13,450 nt of DNA from Armatimonadota bacterium (GTDB lineage Bacteria; Armatimonadota; JAAZEB01), in the NCBI GenBank assembly GCA_012841485.1, contig DUUU01000539.1, forward strand, positions 1 through 13,450. The letters are read 5' to 3'. Below, piece after piece: positions 1 to 7,464 of the stretch. The first letter of the stretch is position 1. The number at the start of each line of letters is the position of its first letter. The translations under genes and the position numbers were made by a program. The notes below the pieces were generated by a model. That model saw only the letters and a program-made list of their open reading frames with translations. It was not told where the DNA came from and ran no database searches.

Positions 1-1
1 T

Positions 2-583
2 CCGTTGGCCCTGCAAGGCGAACTGCCCCGCCCCAAAACGCCCCCGGACGCCGAGAGCGCGCGTGCAACCGCCGAGCGACAGCGCCCCGAGCTGACGGCA
101 ATCCAAGCCGAGGTGCGCGCGCGTGAGACAGAGACCCAATTGGCGCGCGCGACACAGCGCCCGGATGTGGTGTTGGAGGCGAAGCGCGCGCGCCTGACCC
201 GGAATGGTGGGAGCATCGGCGTGGGAGTGACTCTCCCGTTCGTCGATTGGGGGCGCCGGCGCGCCGAGGTCCGGCAGGCGGAGGCCGCCTATCAGGCTCA
301 GCAAGCTCGCCTGGAGCAGCAGCGAAACCAGGTGGCGCTGGAGGTTGAAGAGGCTCTGGCCCGCCTGCAAGCGGCCGCAGAAGTGGCGCGAAGCTACGAA
401 AACGGCGTGCTGGCCGACGCCGGGCGGCTGGCCGAGATGACCCAGACCGGCTATCAGGAGGGCGCGCTCACCTACCTGGAGGTGATCGATGCCCAGCGCG
501 CCCTGGTCGAGGCACGCCGTGGCGCGATCCGGGCGCGCGCCGCGCTGGACCGGGCCGTTGGCAACCCGATTGCCGACCGCTGA
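2..583 (+). CDS. TolC-family outer membrane efflux protein, C-terminal part (5' end outside window)
   Basis: This is the outer-membrane channel of a tripartite efflux pump; it would carry substrate from the periplasmic adaptor to the outside. The reading frame is open to the left window edge, so only about 193 residues of a family that is usually 400-480 residues long are seen. The visible part matches the second outer-membrane-efflux repeat. A beta-strand segment with VGVTLPFVDWGRRRAEVRQA is followed by a long Gln/Glu/Ala-rich helix, then the usual YQEGALTYLEVIDAQRALVE segment and a final helix ending at a TGA. A TTG at position 5 could be read as a start but would cut the protein in half, so I treat it as internal. 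The adaptor gene begins 52 nt downstream, which fits an efflux operon. The family call is firm; the substrate is taken from the neighbours. Confidence 0.9.
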   Translation, partial: PLALQGELPRPKTPPDAESARATAERQRPELTAIQAEVRARETETQLARATQRPDVVLEAKRARLTRNGGSIGVGVTLPFVDWGRRRAEVRQAEAAYQAQQARLEQQRNQVALEVEEALARLQAAAEVARSYENGVLADAGRLAEMTQTGYQEGALTYLEVIDAQRALVEARRGAIRARAALDRAVGNPIADR

Positions 584-635
584 CCCATCCCGGGGCCGGC
601 CGCGATGGAGAGAGACCCGTTGGGGAGAAGGACCC

Positions 636-2609
636 ATGACGATAGTGAGAAGGCTTCAGAGAGGGGCGGTGCCGGGGCTCGTACTCCTGCTCGTGCTCCT
701 CGGCTATGCCGTCGCGCAGCACCGCTCCGCCGGCAAGCCGGGTGCCGCGCGCGCATCGGTGGAGACCCACAAGGGGGAAGCGGTACACCACGAAGGCGAT
801 GGGGGCCATACCGGGAGCCATGAGGGCCATCGCCACGAGGAGGGTGAGGAAGCTCACGGCGAAGGCGGTCATGAGGAGGGCACGATCACGCTGCCGCCGG
901 AGAGCCTCAAGCTGGGGTGCATCAAGACGGCCACCGTCCGCTATGGCGCGGCGGGCCCGGCCCTCCAGGCCAATGGCGAAGTCGTTCCCGACACGGACCG
1001 CGTCGTCAAGGTCGGGCCGTTCGTATCGGGGCGCATCACACGCCTGAGCGCCCATGTCGGCGACACAGTCCGGCCTGGACAGGTGCTGGCCGTGGTGGAC
1101 AGCATGGAGGCCGCACAGGCGCGCGCCGCCTACCAGGAAGCGCAGGCGGAGCTCTCCAACGCGGAGCGCCAGCTGGCGACCACACGCACACTGGCGCGCT
1201 CGGGAGTCTTCACGCAGAAATCGGTGGATGAGATCTGCGAGAAGCGGGATGAGATCGCAAGCGAGCTGGCTGCCCGGCGCGTGGAGCACGAGACCGAACT
1301 CCGGGATGCCGAGGCTGCCGTGCGGACGGCGCAGGCGATGCTCGACCGCGCCGAGAGCGCGCGCCGCCTTGCCGAACAGGAGTTGAGCCGGCGCAAGGCG
1401 CTCGTGGCAGCCGGCGCGGTGCAGTACCGGCCTCTGGAAGAGGCGCGCCGCGAGATGGCGGAGGCGGAGAGGGACTGTCAGCAGGCGGAGACGGCGCTGC
1501 GCCTCGCCGACGCGAACCTGGCACGCGCGAAGAAGCTGTTTGATACCGGCGTCCGCTCCCGCCGGGAGCTGGAGGAAGCTCAGGCGGCGCGGGATGCGGC
1601 GGACGCGGAGCTGAAGAGAGCTCAGGAGCAGCTGCGGATCGCGAAGCAGGTTCTGGCGCGAGAGCGCGAGCTGCTCGATTCCGGCGTCTATGCCAGCCGC
1701 GAGATCCAACAGGCCGAGAACGAGCTCCTCCAGGCGGAGAAGGCCCGCGCCGAGGCCGAGGCCGCGCTCCATCAGGCGAAGCAGCGCCTCAGCATCGCGA
1801 CCTCCCCCGAGAAGAAACGGGTGCTGGTCGAGCTGGAGAACCGGCTGGCGGCGCTGGATTCGCTGCTCCGCCGGGAGACGAGCGTAGCGAGGCAAGACCT
1901 CTACGCGCGACGCGAGACGCAGGCGGCGGAGGCGGCGGTCGCTCAGGCCCGGGCACGCCTGCTAGCCGCCCGCAACACGCTCAAGGTTCTGCGGGCCCCG
2001 GTGGATGGGGAGGGTGCGAGCGTGCCGATCACCGCCCCCATCGGCGGGCGCATCCTGGAGCGCGCCGCGAATCGCGGTCAAGTCGTGACCCCACAAGACG
2101 TGCTCTTCACGATCCTCGATCTCTCCACCGTGTGGGTAGAGGCCAGGGTGTACGCCAAGGACGTGCATCAGGTGCGCGTCGGCCAGCCCGTCACCATCGT
2201 GGCGAATGCCTTCCCTGAAGGGGAGTTCACCGGCAAGGTCTCTTACGTGGGAGACGTGGTCGACGAGAAGACGCGCACCCTGGTGGTGCGCTGCGAGATC
2301 GCCAACCCGCGGCGCAAGCTGAAGCCGGGCGTCTTCGCCAAGGTGAGCATCGGCGTTGCCCAGGGGCAGGGCGGGCTCACCGTACCCGCCAGCGCAGTAC
2401 AGCGTGAGGGTGAGAGGACGGTCGCCTTCGTCGCCCTCGGTCAGACGGAGTTCCAGGAGCGGGAAGTGCGCCTGGGCGCGGAGAGTGGCGGCTATTACGA
2501 GGTGCTCGACGGCCTGAAGTTGGGAGAAGCGGTTGTCACTGAAGGCGCGTTTCTGGTGAAGTCTCACGGGAAGAAGGAAGAGCTCGGTCACGCCGGGCAC
2601 GCGCACTGA
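636..2609 (+). CDS. CzcB-type periplasmic adaptor (membrane fusion protein) of a heavy-metal RND pump, with expanded coiled coil
   Basis: The adaptor joins the inner-membrane RND pump to the TolC channel. I chose the ATG at 636 because GGGGAGAAGG lies just upstream; the longer in-frame start at 489 would overlap the channel gene. The protein has 657 residues, long for the family (CusB about 400, CzcB about 520). An N-terminal membrane/signal segment spans about 12-27. A His-rich stretch covers 44-80, with clusters such as SHEGHRHEEG, and probably binds metal. A first lipoyl half (about 125-155, SGRITRLSAHVGDTVRPGQV) precedes a very long coiled coil (about 160-450). Then come the second lipoyl half (about 464-496), beta-barrel (about 499-575) and membrane-proximal domain, ending GHAGHAH. 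Within the coiled coil, the tip-like motif LxxxGVxxxxxxxxA recurs at about 186, 256, 301 and 346. The pump gene starts 39 nt downstream. Confidence 0.94.
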   Translation: MTIVRRLQRGAVPGLVLLLVLLGYAVAQHRSAGKPGAARASVETHKGEAVHHEGDGGHTGSHEGHRHEEGEEAHGEGGHEEGTITLPPESLKLGCIKTATVRYGAAGPALQANGEVVPDTDRVVKVGPFVSGRITRLSAHVGDTVRPGQVLAVVDSMEAAQARAAYQEAQAELSNAERQLATTRTLARSGVFTQKSVDEICEKRDEIASELAARRVEHETELRDAEAAVRTAQAMLDRAESARRLAEQELSRRKALVAAGAVQYRPLEEARREMAEAERDCQQAETALRLADANLARAKKLFDTGVRSRRELEEAQAARDAADAELKRAQEQLRIAKQVLARERELLDSGVYASREIQQAENELLQAEKARAEAEAALHQAKQRLSIATSPEKKRVLVELENRLAALDSLLRRETSVARQDLYARRETQAAEAAVAQARARLLAARNTLKVLRAPVDGEGASVPITAPIGGRILERAANRGQVVTPQDVLFTILDLSTVWVEARVYAKDVHQVRVGQPVTIVANAFPEGEFTGKVSYVGDVVDEKTRTLVVRCEIANPRRKLKPGVFAKVSIGVAQGQGGLTVPASAVQREGERTVAFVALGQTEFQEREVRLGAESGGYYEVLDGLKLGEAVVTEGAFLVKSHGKKEELGHAGHAH

Positions 2610-2648
2610 CCCCACTCTGCCGCACAGGAAGACGGAGGCTCTCGTTCC

Positions 2649-5600
2649 ATGATCAACCGCCTGATCGCTTTCGCGCTGGAGCAGCGCGTGCTCGTCCTGA
2701 TCCTCGCCGCGCTCCTCATCGGCGTTGGGGTGAAGTCGGCGCTCGACCTGCCGATTGATGCCGTGCCGGATGTGACCAACGTCCAGGTGCAGATCAACAC
2801 CGATGCGCCGGGGCTGTCGCCCTTTGAGGTGGAAAAACTCATCACCTTCCCGCTGGAACTGGCGATGAGCGGCCTGCCGGAGATGACCGAGCTCCGCAGC
2901 CTCTCCAAGTTCGGGCTGTCGCAGATCACCGTCGTCTTCAAGGACCATGTAGACATCTACTTCGCCCGGCAGCTGGTGTCGGAGCGGCTGCAGGATGCTT
3001 CGCAGCACCTCCCGCCCGGAGTGGGAGCGCACCCGGAAATGGCCCCGGTGAGCACCGGACTGGGGGAGATCTACCAGTTCGTGGTGGAGCGCATCCCTGG
3101 GGTGGACGGGGTGGGTGCCCACTCCTCCATGAGTGCCATCCACCGCGCGGAGGGGATCCATACGGCGGAGGATGAGGAGCACCACCGCTACCTGGCGCCC
3201 TGCGGCTGCCCCTGCCCGGTCTGCACGCGCAGGGACGCTGGGCTCGCGCAGAGTTCCCCGTGGCTCACGCCGTTCGATCCCGACGCCATGTACCTGCGAA
3301 CGCTCACCGATTGGGTGATCAAGCCGCAGCTTCGCACGGTGCCGGGCGTGGCCGAGGTGAACCCCTTCGGCGGGTTCGAGAAGCAGTACCAGGTGTTGGT
3401 CGACCCGGACAAGCTGGTGAGCTACGGCCTGACCCTGCGAGATGTGTTCGACGCGCTGGGCCGCAACAACCGCAACGCCGGCGGAGCCTACATCGAGCAC
3501 GGCGCGGAGCAGTACCTGGTGCGCGGCGTGGGCCTGGTGCGCAATATCGAGGAGATCAAGAACATCGTGGTCACGGCGCACGACGGCATCCCCATCCGGG
3601 TGCGCGACGTGGCCGAGGTGGTCGTCGGCCCGGAAGTGCGCCAGGGGAGCGCGACGAAGGATGGCCAGGGAGAAGTCGTCACCGCCGTGGTGATGCTCCT
3701 GCGCGGCGCGAACAGCCGGACCGTCGTCGCCGATGTGAAGAAGAAGGTCGAGGCTCTCAACAAGAGCCTGGCCCCGGCCGGCGTCCGGATTGTCCCCTTC
3801 TACGACCGCACCGAGCTGGTGAAGAAGACGATCCGGACCGTCGAGAAGAACCTCTTCGAGGGCGCGGTGCTGGTGGTCGCCGTCCTATTCGCGCTGTTGG
3901 GGAACATCCGGGCGGCGCTGATCGTGGCTTCCGCGATCCCGCTCTCGATGCTCTTCGCGCTGACGGGGATGCAGAAGTACGGCATCTCCGGGAATCTGAT
4001 GAGTCTCGGTGCAATCGACTTCGGGCTGATCGTGGACGGCTCGGTGATCATGGTGGAGAACTGCGTGCGCCGGCTGACAGAGCGGCGGCGCGAGCTAAAG
4101 CGCGCGCTGACCCCGGACGAACGGCTGGCGACCGTGCGCGCCGCCGCGTTGGAGGTGCGCCAGGCGACGCAGTTCGGCGAGATGATCATCATCGCTTCCT
4201 ACCTGCCGATCCTCACGCTCACCGGGTATGAAGGCAAGATGTTCAAGCCGATGGCGCTCACCGTCGTCTTCGCGCTCACCGGCGCGATGATCCTCAGCCT
4301 CACGCTGATCCCGGTGCTGTGCGCCCTCTTCCTGCGCGACCGGCCGGTGGAGCGCGAGAATCGCGTCCTGGGATGGGTGCGCCGTCGCTACGTGCCTGCG
4401 CTGCGCTGGGCGATAACACATCGCCGGACCACCGTGCTGGAGGCCACCGCACTCTTCCTGGCCGGCGTCTTGCTCTTCCCGTTCCTCGGCTCGGAGTTCG
4501 TCCCGAAGCTGGATGAGGGGGCAATCGCCTTCTCGGCCTTCAAGCTGCCCAGCGTGTCGCTCTCCGAGGCCACGCGCCTGGCCACTACCATCGAGAAGGT
4601 GCTGATGGAGAAGTTCCCGGATGAGGTGGAGACGGCGGTCACGAAGACCGGGCGCGCCGAGATCGCCACCGATGCCGCCGGCCCGGACCACGGCGACCAC
4701 TTCATCATATTGAAGCCACGCAGCCAGTGGAAGCGCGCCAAGACCAAAGAGGAACTCGTCAACCTGATGAACGCCGAGATCTCCAAGGTGCCTGGCATTT
4801 CCTATCTCTTCTCGCAGCCGATCGAACTGCGCGTCAACGAGCTAATCTCGGGCGTGCGCTCCGACGTGGCGGTGAAGGTGTTCGGCGAAGAGATCGACAT
4901 CCTGCGCGAGAAGGCCGAGGAGATCGCGGCGGTGTTGCGCGAGGTGTCCGGCGCGGCGGACACGAAGGTCGAGCAGGTGACCGGCCTGCCGATGCTCCAG
5001 ATCGAGGTGGACCGCGACGCGATCAGCCGCTATGGGATCAACGTGGACGACGTGCAGGAGGTGGTGGAGACGGCCATTGGCGGCAAGGAAGCCACCGAGG
5101 TGATCGAGGGGGACCGCCGCTTCAGCCTGGTCGTGCGCTTCCCCAAGGCAGTGCGCGAGGATCCCGAGGCAATCAAGAACACGCTTGTCACCGCTCCGAA
5201 CGGACAGCGGATTCCCGTGGCAGAGCTCGCGAGCGTGAAGCTGGTGGAAGGGCCGGCGCAGGTGAGCCGCGAGTGGGGCCAGCGGCGCGTCGTGGTGGAG
5301 ACCAACGTGCGCGGGCGCGACATCGGCTCCTTCGTTGCCGAGGCGCAACGGAAGATTGACGAGAGGGTGAAGCTGCCGGCCGGGTATCGCGTGGACTGGG
5401 GCGGGCAGTTCGAGAATATGCAGCGGGCCCGGGCACGGCTGATGGTCGTTGTGCCGGTCACGCTCTTCCTGATCTTCGTCCTCCTTTTCACCACGTTCCA
5501 CTCGCTGCGCCAGGCGCTGCTGGTGTTCACCGGCGTGCCCCTCGCCGTGACGGGAGGGGTGTTCGCTCTCTTCGCGCGCGGGATGCCGTTCAGCGTCTCT

Positions 5601-5993
5601 GCCGGTGTCGGCTTCATCGCGCTCTTCGGCGTGGCGGTGCTGAACGGTCTGGTGATGGTCTCCTACATCAACCAGTTGCGGCAGGATGGGAAGGAGATGG
5701 CGGATGCCATCATCGAGGGCGCGGAGGTGCGCCTGCGCCCGGTGCTGATGACGGCGCTGGTGGCCAGCCTGGGCTTCATTCCAATGGCGCTCGCCACCGG
5801 CACCGGCGCGGAGGTGCAGAAACCGCTCGCGACCGTGGTGTTCGGCGGGCTGGTGACATCGACGTTGCTCACCCTCTTCGTGCTGCCCACGCTCTACGCC
5901 TGGTTCGAGGGCAAGATCGTGCCGGCAGTCCCCAAGGGGAATGCTCGCCATCGCGAGGTGGACCCCACCCCACACGCCGGCAGTCTCAGATGA
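2649..5993 (+). CDS. CzcA-type heavy-metal efflux RND pump with Cys/His-rich periplasmic insertion
   Basis: This is the inner-membrane, proton-driven pump of the operon, expected to export divalent metal ions. GGAGG lies 10 nt before the ATG. At 1114 residues it is longer than typical CzcA/CusA proteins (about 1040-1060). It has the expected TM1 (about 14-32), the porter domain opening DLPIDAVPDVTNVQVQ, TM clusters at about 405-560 and 935-1090, and the second porter domain with GSEFVPKLDEGAIAF. The proton-relay set in TM4 is D457, D463 and E470 (GAIDFGLIVDGSVIMVEN); the spacing matches CzcA D402/D408/E415. CusA-type methionines are not seen at equivalent places and His681/His684 occur in the cleft loop, so Zn/Co/Cd/Ni is more likely than Cu/Ag. 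Residues about 148-205 hold an in-frame insertion with several His and C185, C187, C189, C192. The family is certain; the metal is inferred. Confidence 0.96.
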   Translation: MINRLIAFALEQRVLVLILAALLIGVGVKSALDLPIDAVPDVTNVQVQINTDAPGLSPFEVEKLITFPLELAMSGLPEMTELRSLSKFGLSQITVVFKDHVDIYFARQLVSERLQDASQHLPPGVGAHPEMAPVSTGLGEIYQFVVERIPGVDGVGAHSSMSAIHRAEGIHTAEDEEHHRYLAPCGCPCPVCTRRDAGLAQSSPWLTPFDPDAMYLRTLTDWVIKPQLRTVPGVAEVNPFGGFEKQYQVLVDPDKLVSYGLTLRDVFDALGRNNRNAGGAYIEHGAEQYLVRGVGLVRNIEEIKNIVVTAHDGIPIRVRDVAEVVVGPEVRQGSATKDGQGEVVTAVVMLLRGANSRTVVADVKKKVEALNKSLAPAGVRIVPFYDRTELVKKTIRTVEKNLFEGAVLVVAVLFALLGNIRAALIVASAIPLSMLFALTGMQKYGISGNLMSLGAIDFGLIVDGSVIMVENCVRRLTERRRELKRALTPDERLATVRAAALEVRQATQFGEMIIIASYLPILTLTGYEGKMFKPMALTVVFALTGAMILSLTLIPVLCALFLRDRPVERENRVLGWVRRRYVPALRWAITHRRTTVLEATALFLAGVLLFPFLGSEFVPKLDEGAIAFSAFKLPSVSLSEATRLATTIEKVLMEKFPDEVETAVTKTGRAEIATDAAGPDHGDHFIILKPRSQWKRAKTKEELVNLMNAEISKVPGISYLFSQPIELRVNELISGVRSDVAVKVFGEEIDILREKAEEIAAVLREVSGAADTKVEQVTGLPMLQIEVDRDAISRYGINVDDVQEVVETAIGGKEATEVIEGDRRFSLVVRFPKAVREDPEAIKNTLVTAPNGQRIPVAELASVKLVEGPAQVSREWGQRRVVVETNVRGRDIGSFVAEAQRKIDERVKLPAGYRVDWGGQFENMQRARARLMVVVPVTLFLIFVLLFTTFHSLRQALLVFTGVPLAVTGGVFALFARGMPFSVSAGVGFIALFGVAVLNGLVMVSYINQLRQDGKEMADAIIEGAEVRLRPVLMTALVASLGFIPMALATGTGAEVQKPLATVVFGGLVTSTLLTLFVLPTLYAWFEGKIVPAVPKGNARHREVDPTPHAGSLR

Positions 5994-7029
5994 GCACCAC
6001 CCTCCCATCGCACGAACCGCTCGCCCAGCTCAGGCGGGGTCACGGAGACGCACTCAACGAGGCTTACGACTGCGAAGGGCGTCCATGAGCCATATACTCA
6101 CTGCCCTGATTGCCAACCGCGCACCATCCGGCACTGGGCGGGCGTTTACGGTGACGGATGATGGATCACCCGGTCACGTGCCCTGCGACGAAGGTCGGTG
6201 ATCCCCGCCAGGGCGTCCTGGCCTGATGCCAGGCTGTGGCGGGCCAGGCAACAACCCACCCCGGTACCCGTTCGCCCCAAGCCTCCCCCAACAAAGGAAC
6301 GTTCATGATTCTTTATGGTGATGGGCCGCCTCTTTCGTGAGAGCATCACTCCCGTGCCCCCACCATCGGGGTGACCAGCGTGCGCCAAGACTCACGCGAG
6401 GTAATTGAAACAGTGCCGCGCCCTGAAACGTATAATAGGTAGAGCTTGCTCTTCAAACAAGCACTAGACGAGCACCTTCGCCCTGGGGGCGCCGCAGTGA
6501 ACCCAAGGCGACGGTGACAGGATGGCACGAAGAATTGGAAAAGTAACCAGCAGTTCATAGCCATTACACTCATCGCGATCATACAAGGAGTCTGTGTGAG
6601 GAAGTAGGGCTCCGAGACCGGTGTCTTATTCGTCTATAGCGAACGCTTTTGGGCGTCCTTCGTAGTTCTGCGGGGCGGAAGAGCGGCTCGGGGCCCTTGT
6701 TGTTCCTGATTTAAGGAGGGGAGACCCGCCATCACACTAAGACCAACAAGCGAACGACAGCAATCGGACGGAACGCGTAGCCGGATGGATTTGTGTCGAA
6801 AAGGCGTTGGTGTCGCATGTCGGGCCGTTACGGGGGGATGCGCCTGCATGGTAGTCTCGCGCATCATCTGCAGCGAAGCGACGGTTGAAGCGGTCCGGTT
6901 CCTGGCAGAGGAGGTGTTCACGGAAGCAGCTTTCATGTTGTCGGGGTCTCGGTTTACCAGCTGGGTCTTGGCTCCGGGCGCTCTCATGCTCCTGCGGCTG
7001 GTTAGTGACGCTCACAGAGGAAGGATGAG
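5994..7029. other. About 1 kb region with no convincing full-size gene
   Basis: Downstream of the pump gene, no reading frame on either strand has recognisable protein character. The minus-strand frames at 6346-6582, 6634-6987 and 6737-7015 look like chance openings without ribosome sites. The stretch holds a strong stem-loop at 6204-6243, smaller inverted repeats near 6318-6349 and 6441-6470, and one possible small gene at 6848-7033. Base composition around 6380-6620 is more AT-rich than the efflux genes. It may be old accessory DNA or a non-coding RNA region; nothing in it fixes which. Confidence 0.6.
6204..6243 (+). terminator. Strong two-part stem-loop downstream of the efflux operon
   Basis: CCCGCCA (6204-6210) pairs with TGGCGGG (6237-6243), and CCTGGC (6217-6222) pairs with GCCAGG (6228-6233) around a CTGAT loop; an asymmetric internal loop separates the two stems. 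There is no U-run after it and it lies 210 nt past the pump stop codon, so a Rho-independent terminator is only one reading. An RNA processing site or part of a structured RNA is equally possible. Confidence 0.4.
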
Positions 7030-7033
7030 TTGA
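6848..7033 (+). CDS. Possible small hypothetical protein (doubtful)
   Basis: A 61-residue frame starts at an ATG preceded, 9 nt away, by the G-rich stretch GGGGGGA. Its TGA stop overlaps the TTG start of the next gene (TTGA), an arrangement common in coupled gene pairs. The interior (SEATVEAVRFLAEEVFTEAA) could form an amphipathic helix followed by a hydrophobic stretch (WVLAPGALMLLRLV). Third codon positions are fairly GC-rich from here on but not before, which argues against the longer start at 6785. I do not recognise the protein. Competing minus-strand frames overlap it, so it may be spurious. Confidence 0.3.
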   Translation: MVVSRIICSEATVEAVRFLAEEVFTEAAFMLSGSRFTSWVLAPGALMLLRLVSDAHRGRMS

Positions 7034-7368
7034 GTACAGAACAAGCTCGCTCGCTTCGTCAGGTTGCGGACCAGATCATGATGGCGCTATTCGCTGATCT
7101 GGGTGAGACCAATATCTTCGGGGTCACCCCTGCCGATCTCATTCGGGGCACGGCGGAGGCGCTCTTCCTGACACCCGAGATGGGCGGTATGGGTGAAACG
7201 GAGACGCTGCTCCTGGAGGATCTTGCAAAGGAACTGCTCGACACCGCCGACAGCCTCTGTAACCCGGAGAGCATGGCGACGGTGATATGGGTTACGCGCT
7301 ACCTCAGGAGGTTAGCACGTGCCTACGACGACACGAATCGCATCGTCAGGATCGAAGCACATGACTGA
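7030..7368 (+). CDS. Hypothetical 112-residue alpha-helical protein
   Basis: I do not recognise this protein. It is preceded by a good ribosome site (AGAGGAAGG, 7016-7024), 5 nt before a TTG start; the nearby ATG at 7025 is followed almost at once by a stop, so TTG is the only workable start. The sequence is acidic and leucine-rich, has no membrane segment or Cys motif, and is probably all-helical. A first helix contains QVADQIMMALFADLGE, a Gly/Met-rich turn (TPEMGGMGE) sits near residue 50, and two C-terminal helices follow (LLLEDLAKELLDTADSL and VTRYLRRLARAYDD). Codon use is balanced and compatible with the neighbourhood. A palindrome and a long hairpin follow its stop, consistent with the end of a transcript. 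It lies beside a decayed mobile element, so it may belong to accessory DNA. Confidence 0.6.
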   Translation: MSTEQARSLRQVADQIMMALFADLGETNIFGVTPADLIRGTAEALFLTPEMGGMGETETLLLEDLAKELLDTADSLCNPESMATVIWVTRYLRRLARAYDDTNRIVRIEAHD

Positions 7369-7377
7369 ATAAGGGCG

Positions 7378-7389
7378 GTTACATGTAAC
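7378..7389. repeat. Perfect 12-bp palindrome
   Basis: GTTACATGTAAC is its own reverse complement. It starts 10 nt after the stop of the 112-residue gene and 4 nt before the long hairpin at 7393. It could be a protein-binding site or an extension of the terminator structure; its role is unknown. Confidence 0.45.
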
Positions 7390-7392
7390 AAG

Positions 7393-7426
7393 CCGGGGTC
7401 TGGAGATCGCTCTCTCCAGACCCCGG
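7393..7426. terminator. Perfect 14-bp stem-loop after the hypothetical gene
   Basis: CCGGGGTCTGGAGA (7393-7406) pairs perfectly with TCTCCAGACCCCGG (7413-7426) around the six-base loop TCGCTC. The stem is very stable but has no T-run on either side, so it may act as a terminator with help, as an mRNA 3' stabiliser, or as part of a mobile-element end. It separates the 112-residue gene from the IS3 remnant. Confidence 0.55.
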
Positions 7427-7464
7427 TCGCCTGTGGTCTGCGAGCATCCGCCTGGGTAGGCGAT

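Noticed and set aside
489..635. Longer start for the adaptor at 489, overlapping the channel gene by 95 nt
   Set aside because: The added residues are Arg/Pro/Trp-rich and unlike a signal sequence, while the ATG at 636 has a good ribosome site and is followed by a hydrophobic N-terminal segment.
468..1895. Long minus-strand open frame opposite the adaptor (and similar ones at 1962-3581 and 4842-6008)
   Set aside because: These are mirror frames of GC-rich coding sequence; the products are His/Arg/Leu-rich with no domain, and the plus-strand genes are unmistakable.
3090..3263. The pump insertion as a frameshift artefact
   Set aside because: The same frame runs through both conserved flanks, and the extra segment has ordered Cys and His residues rather than out-of-frame composition.
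6405..6436. Promoter with TTGAAA and TATAAT
   Set aside because: The spacing is 20 nt, too long for sigma70, and no gene follows at a sensible distance.
6346..6582. Minus-strand frame with hydrophobic N-terminus
   Set aside because: No ribosome site, no recognisable sequence, and many Cys/Arg/Ser residues typical of chance frames.
6634..7015. Two overlapping minus-strand frames opposite the possible small gene
   Set aside because: Neither has a ribosome site or protein-like composition; both look like shadows.
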